Shown here: positions 18,461 through 22,035 of the stretch, piece by piece
Layout of the letters: each line of letters starts with the position of its first letter
Numbering within the stretch: position 1 is the first letter of the stretch
Made by a program: the position numbers and the translations under genes
Assembly (NCBI GenBank): GCA_964200075.2
Contig: CAXNAA020000363.1
Coordinates: 1-22,035, forward strand
DNA: 22,035 bases
Reading direction: 5' to 3'
Source: Sphacelaria rigidula
Taxonomy: Eukaryota > Phaeophyceae > Sphacelariales
The notes under the pieces: generated by a model
Told to the model about the DNA's origin: nothing
Databases searched by the model: none
What the model saw: the letters and a program-made list of their open reading frames with translations, nothing else

Positions 18461-20014
18461 CCTAGCCAGATTCATGGGGCGAGATCGGAATGGATCGTCA
18501 TATGTGAGCGTTCGAAGCAGCTTTATGCTACCTATACTTGAACGCTTTGTTTACAAGAAGGCGATGACGACTGAACTCCGGCAAAAGTCCCCTTTATTCG
18601 TTGCACGTACAAAAGATGATGACGACAGAACTCCAGCAAAAGTCCCCTTTATTTGTTGCAAAGCAACAGCACACCGATGAAAATCATTTCCATATATCTT
18701 TTTTACCGATTTACTGTTGCATGTAAGATATCCACACACATATGGCAAGTATCTAAATGAACTAGAATATGGTGCTACTCAGACTGGTGGTCGAAACGGG
18801 TACTGATCGAAAGCATGGGTTCACTACAGTGCAGTGCGAATTCATCCGGCTCTCGGGCCTCGTGGGCGATTCGCCCCGTAGACAAACGGGCACCTTCGCG
18901 CCCACCTTTAAGAACGGCTACCTCACGTCTTCCTGTACCTTTGGTGCAGAAGTCGACATTCGGACAAAACTCCCAAGTCCTAACCACGCCCGATAGTCCG
19001 GGCAAAGTGTATAGGTCAGCTTGCACTAATATTTCCTCCAGACGTTAGCTGATTTCCGTTTCCTAGTCGTGACAAGTTGAAATAATGACGCAATTCGTGG
19101 TAGCGGGTGGTGAACGATCGAAGGTGATGCATGGCCCCGCCTTCATGATCTGCCCCCGCCGTGTTTCAGCACGCCGGATCGACCCAGGAGTATTATTTCC
19201 GGGTGATAAAGGAAGCGGCACTTCTTCCCTACAGCTGTGAGGGAGTGGAGGAGTGGCGCCTAAGAACCAGGAGGTACCATCATAGACCACATATCATGTA
19301 CTATACATCACCCGTGACGACATACATCCTAATCCCCGGTATTCTCTGGATACAAGGCATCCAACCACGAAAAGGTCCCGATCCCGTTGATCGAAATGTG
19401 TTGACGAGACTTTTCTGACGGTAGAGCTTATGGGAACGAGGCTCCTGTAGTCTAGGATCGAGAAAAACGGGGTGGATTTCTCATATCACCCCGGGTGATA
19501 CCATCCGTATAATGACCTACGATACTTATACAGACAGAAGGCGAAGTGGCACGCAGTTTCCTGATTGGTCGAACCAATCTCCTCAGGAAACCCTGATTGG
19601 CCGATAGTGCTTGTGTCAACGGATGACGTCAACCGCGGCCCTTTGAAACGTACGCTGAGCAAGCTGTCAACCCCAGACTAAAAACCCAGACTGCCAAGTG
19701 GCCAGCAATCTGATGGGCAATGGTTATCCCGGCACAGTTGTAACATACGCGGTAAGGATTTAGTCTCACGCTTTTAAAGTCTACGGTGCTAGCGAGGCCG
19801 AAATTCGAAGAATTGTGTATCATCACCGGAGAACATATGCAGTATTGCGTATTGATCAGTCTTTTTGGCGTTACTTTGTATATCTACCTGCAGGTACGAG
19901 GAGGAGCATCATGTACGGGTCAACAGCATCATCAAGCGGAGAATCGCCAGAGACAACGCCAAGCACCACTCCTCAACCACGGGTTCCCCTACCGCCACCA
20001 GCATACCTTGCTGA
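18461..20014 (+). CDS. Unrecognised gene, five 3' exons to the stop codon
   Basis: Exons 18461-18503, 18830-18943, 19077-19123, 19170-19273 and 19894-20014 join in phase (0, 1, 1, 0, 2). The joined peptide reads SQIHGARSEWIVI, LQCEFIRLSGLVGDSPRRQT, FAPTFKNGYLTSSCTF, VEIMTQFVVAGGERSK, HAGSTQEYYFRVIKEAALLP, EEWRLRTRR and YEEEHHVRVNSIIKRRIARD, ending TSIPC and TGA. Third codon positions are G/C rich through most exons. The end is helical and basic, with KEAALLPY faintly like the end of some ribosomal S18 proteins; I do not rely on that. The last two exons are the best supported (R split AG|G at strong sites). An alternative acceptor at 18835 with a different frame of the first small exon also keeps phase. 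No signal peptide or membrane segment was seen. Confidence 0.55.
18564..18660. repeat. Two direct repeats of about 42 bp, 55-bp period
   Basis: The copies at 18564-18605 and 18619-18660 share ATGACGAC(T/A)GAACTCC(G/A)GC and AAAAGTCCCCTTTATT(C/T)GTT. They lie in an intron of the unrecognised plus-strand gene. Confidence 0.8.
19170..19273 (+). CDS. Unrecognised gene, penultimate exon
   Basis: The acceptor is CCGTGTTTCAG|CAC and the donor is CCAGGAG|GTACCA; phase is 0 in and 2 out. It reads HAGSTQEYYFRVIKEAALLP then YSCEGVEEWRLRTRR. Codon choice and both splice sites support it. Confidence 0.62.
19561..19631. promoter_or_regulatory. Cluster of CCAAT boxes with a CRE palindrome
   Basis: ATTGG occurs twice and CCAAT once within 19561-19600, partly in an imperfect palindrome (TTTCCTGA..TCAGGAAA), and TGACGTCA is at 19624-19631. 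Such boxes bind NF-Y and bZIP factors in many eukaryotes. The location inside a proposed intron makes a promoter role speculative. Confidence 0.25.
19894..20014 (+). CDS. Unrecognised gene, terminal exon
   Basis: The acceptor is ATCTACCTGCAG|G (phase 2). It reads YEEEHHVRVNSIIKRRIARD then NAKHHSSTTGSPTATSIPC, ending at TGA 20012-20014. A second frame is open to 20144 over the same bases, but its codon use is less biased. The intron before it (19274-19893) contains CCAAT-type and CRE-type boxes. Confidence 0.62.
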
Positions 20015-20726
20015 TCACCCGAATGACACGAGCATTTTTGCACCCCTCTGTGGACATCTGATACAATCAACACCGCTGGTGGCCCGTGGGAGCACTCAGT
20101 CACCCGCACCATTGTTGCGATCAGAACGCACCAAGTTCGTGTAGCGAAGCATCCAAGCATGCCACTAGCGTCCCGCGAGGCATCCCGATGCTCAAATGAC
20201 TGTTAGTTGTCTCCGTGTTGTTTTCCAGCATGGTGATCATCACAGCTGCTAGAAAACATACTAGCTTCGAAAATATTATAATGGCAAAGTGCTAGCTGAC
20301 CACGTGTGAAGTAGAACCAATTTTTATCAGTTTTCAATTAAATCTCGACGATTTGTTCGCCACAGAGATCGGGATACTCGAGACGATTCCCATTGGCGCG
20401 TTCAATACTGGATCAATCAACTTCGCCAATGCAGACAGATCCATCGACCGCATGAGTTCGCATCCTATGTGAGCCCGGTGACACTGCCCAACCCGTATGA
20501 GCCATACATATATAGATTGCCCTGTGCCCAGGGCGCTTCCAATTTCAATCTACATCGGTGTTTGTGACGTTGCGGTCTTGGATTGCAGAGGTGGAAACGG
20601 AGTGGTCTGGGCTGGGCCCTTGTTAGATAGAAGTGACTCTGAAATGAAGGTCTACCACACGCACCTGGGGTATGGTGATGTGTCGTTGCACGGAAGCGGA
20701 AAGTTGTGTTCAAGCATAAATCGTGT
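20015..20726. other. Intergenic stretch, nothing recognised
   Basis: This is the 3' flank of the plus-strand gene. No poly(A) signal of AATAAA type, gene or repeat that I can support was found. Confidence 0.5.
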
Positions 20727-21452
20727 GTTCAGGGAGCGAACAGTTTACCCATTGAACCAGTGAGCGCTCACTGGTTCAATGGACAAACTGTTCGCTTCCT
20801 GAACAAAATATATGATGCGTGGCCCCTCCCGGCATGGCACATCAGTGATCTCCGGGACCGCTTGCCCCTCGCCAATCTCACTGTGCACATTTCAAATTCC
20901 CTCCTTCCACAATCGGGCATGCTGAGTCTCGAATCCGATATCGTTTGTGCAGGAAGCGGACATTTGACCATTGAGCCACCAGTGAGCGCTCAGTGGTTCA
21001 ATGGGTAAACTGTTCGCTTCCTGAGCAAAAGATATGCTGCGTGGTCCGTCCCGGCATGACACATCAGTACTCTCCGGGTTGCCCCTCGCCAGTCTCACTG
21101 TCCACATTTCAAATTCCTTCCTTTCACAATTGATCATACTGAGTCTCGAACCCCATATCGTTTGTGCAGGAAGCGAACATTTGACCGTTGAGCCACCAGT
21201 GAGCGCTCACTGCTGGCTCGATGGTCAACTATTCGCTTCCTGCTATGGGGTTCGAGACTCAGTATGATCAATTGTGAAAGGAAGGAATTTGAAATGTGGA
21301 CAGTGAGACTGGCGAGGGGCAACCCGGAGAGTACTGATGTGTCATGCCGGGACGGGCCACGCAGCATATCTTTTGCTCAGGAAGCGAACAGTTTACCCAT
21401 TGAACCAGTGAGCGCTCGCCGGTTCAATGGGCAAACTGTTCGCTTCCTGAAC
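20727..21452. repeat. Array of four palindromes about 215 bp apart with homologous spacers
   Basis: Palindromes are centred at about 20765.5, 20987.5, 21204.5 and 21413.5 (spacings 222, 217, 209). Each is 70-78 bp with arms containing GGAAGCGAACAGTTTACC and CATTGAACCAG around a TGAGCGCTCA-type centre. Spacers 20805-20949 and 21024-21169 are direct copies; 21242-21376 is the same spacer inverted. The last two spacers match almost perfectly, so 20983-21425 is itself one large inverted repeat. Open frames in it read the same on both strands and are not genes. A foldback transposon or nested MITE array is likely. Confidence 0.85.
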
Positions 21453-21737
21453 ATCGTGTTCGTGTTATTGCCGTCGCCCTACATTCGCGAGGGCCCGCAG
21501 TAAGTCGGCGCTGGGACGCGAGCCGTTTTACGGCAAATTCCCACTAGGCCGTCCCGCACTAGTCCCAGCCACCACTCGTACCATGCCTGTTTTCAAGTAC
21601 ACGCATAGGACTTGCTTCCCGGTATGTCGTAGACTATAAGTTGCAAGCTACTGTTTCTCGGGCAGACAGGAGACAGCATCAAGCATCAAGCAGCTGCACG
21701 CTGGGCCGAGGGGCCCCATATCGGGAAATGACGGCAC

Positions 21738-21833
21738 CCCCCCCCCCAGGTCGCCCGAATCTCATTCTGGGGCTGTAGGAGGGGAGGGGGGGGGACCCCG
21801 GGGTACCCTATTTGAGGAGGGGGGTACCCCCCT
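21738..21833. repeat. G/C homopolymer-rich segment with perfect palindromes
   Basis: Runs of C (about 21738-21748) and G (about 21780-21794) are followed by a perfect 16-bp palindrome AGGGGGGTACCCCCCT (21818-21833) and a related GGGGTACCC. The rest of 21453-21988 shows no gene or other feature. Confidence 0.7.
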
Positions 21834-21988
21834 GATCGATGAATGATGGCGATAGTAGCTGCTATGTGTGCGCGCATTGGTCTTAGAACACACACAATAT
21901 ACAAAAAATATGGTGCTTGCTCAAGGGTCTGTCCAAAATATGTTTCGGGACACATAGGCCCTAACATCGAAAATTCGAGTTTTTAAGT

Positions 21989-22021
<33 letters not shown>
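21989..22021. repeat. 33-base poly-G tract near the window end
   Basis: An uninterrupted run of 33 G follows TTTTAAGT. It can form G-quadruplex structures, and its true length may be mis-assembled. Confidence 0.9.
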
Positions 22022-22022
<1 letters not shown>

Positions 22023-22035
22023 AACTAGAATCATG

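Noticed and set aside
18474-18860. EF-hand in the alternative reading GRDRNGSSYCEF
   Set aside because: The glycine and acidic residues fall one position off the loop consensus, so calcium binding is not supported.
19815-20144. Longer Ser/Thr/Pro-rich frame over the terminal exon
   Set aside because: The frame ending at 20014 has stronger codon bias and continues in phase from the preceding exon; the longer frame would need another junction.
21034-21367. Identical open frames on opposite strands
   Set aside because: They are the two arms of the inverted repeat, so the match is a palindrome effect and not a pair of genes.
20727-21452. CRISPR-like array
   Set aside because: The spacers are about 145 bp and homologous to one another, one is inverted, and the genome is eukaryotic.

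Overview
The window looks like nuclear DNA of an intron-rich, GC-balanced eukaryote. Coding sequence lies in many short exons bounded by GT..AG sites, introns run from about 0.1 to 1.3 kb, and there are long CA and poly-G tracts, foldback elements and low-complexity inserts inside conserved domains. This style fits a brown alga (Ectocarpus-like) or another stramenopile. That placement is inference; no marker in the window proves it. Nothing bacterial was seen (no operons, no ribosome binding sites).

Left third (1-8636, minus strand): one large gene runs right to left. By following splice sites and codon phase I join 11 coding exons, about 999 codons, that encode the N-terminal and central parts of an inositol polyphosphate 5-phosphatase. 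The family motifs appear in the right order: GTWNVN, DIYAIGLQEVVDLNA, LVGTWLAVFVR, GLMGNKGG and SHLAAHREN. The motifs holding the rest of the active site (WxGDxNYR and PxWxDRIL types) are not in the window, so the gene runs off the left edge. The catalytic domain carries several acidic or serine-rich inserts, the largest about 310 residues. A 126-bp TTAA-flanked inverted-repeat element, piggyBac-MITE-like, sits in one intron.

Middle (8637-13505): about 350 bp of possible shared promoter, then a tentative two-exon plus-strand gene (8984-9630). Beyond it are about 3.9 kb with little coding signal. This stretch holds a 434-bp foldback element (11758-12191) and a roughly 104-bp tandem repeat with a (CA)n run nested in it (12192-12610).

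Right part (13506-20014, plus strand): an armadillo/HEAT-like repeat protein gene (four joined exons, 13506-17017, 5' end not found), a weak coding signal at 17246-17729, and an unrecognised gene whose 3' exons (18461-20014) join in phase to a stop codon.

Right edge (20727-22035): an array of four palindromes about 215 bp apart, whose intervening spacers are copies of one another with the last one inverted, then G/C-homopolymer-rich sequence ending in 33 Gs. The palindrome array is the feature least explained by ordinary annotation.
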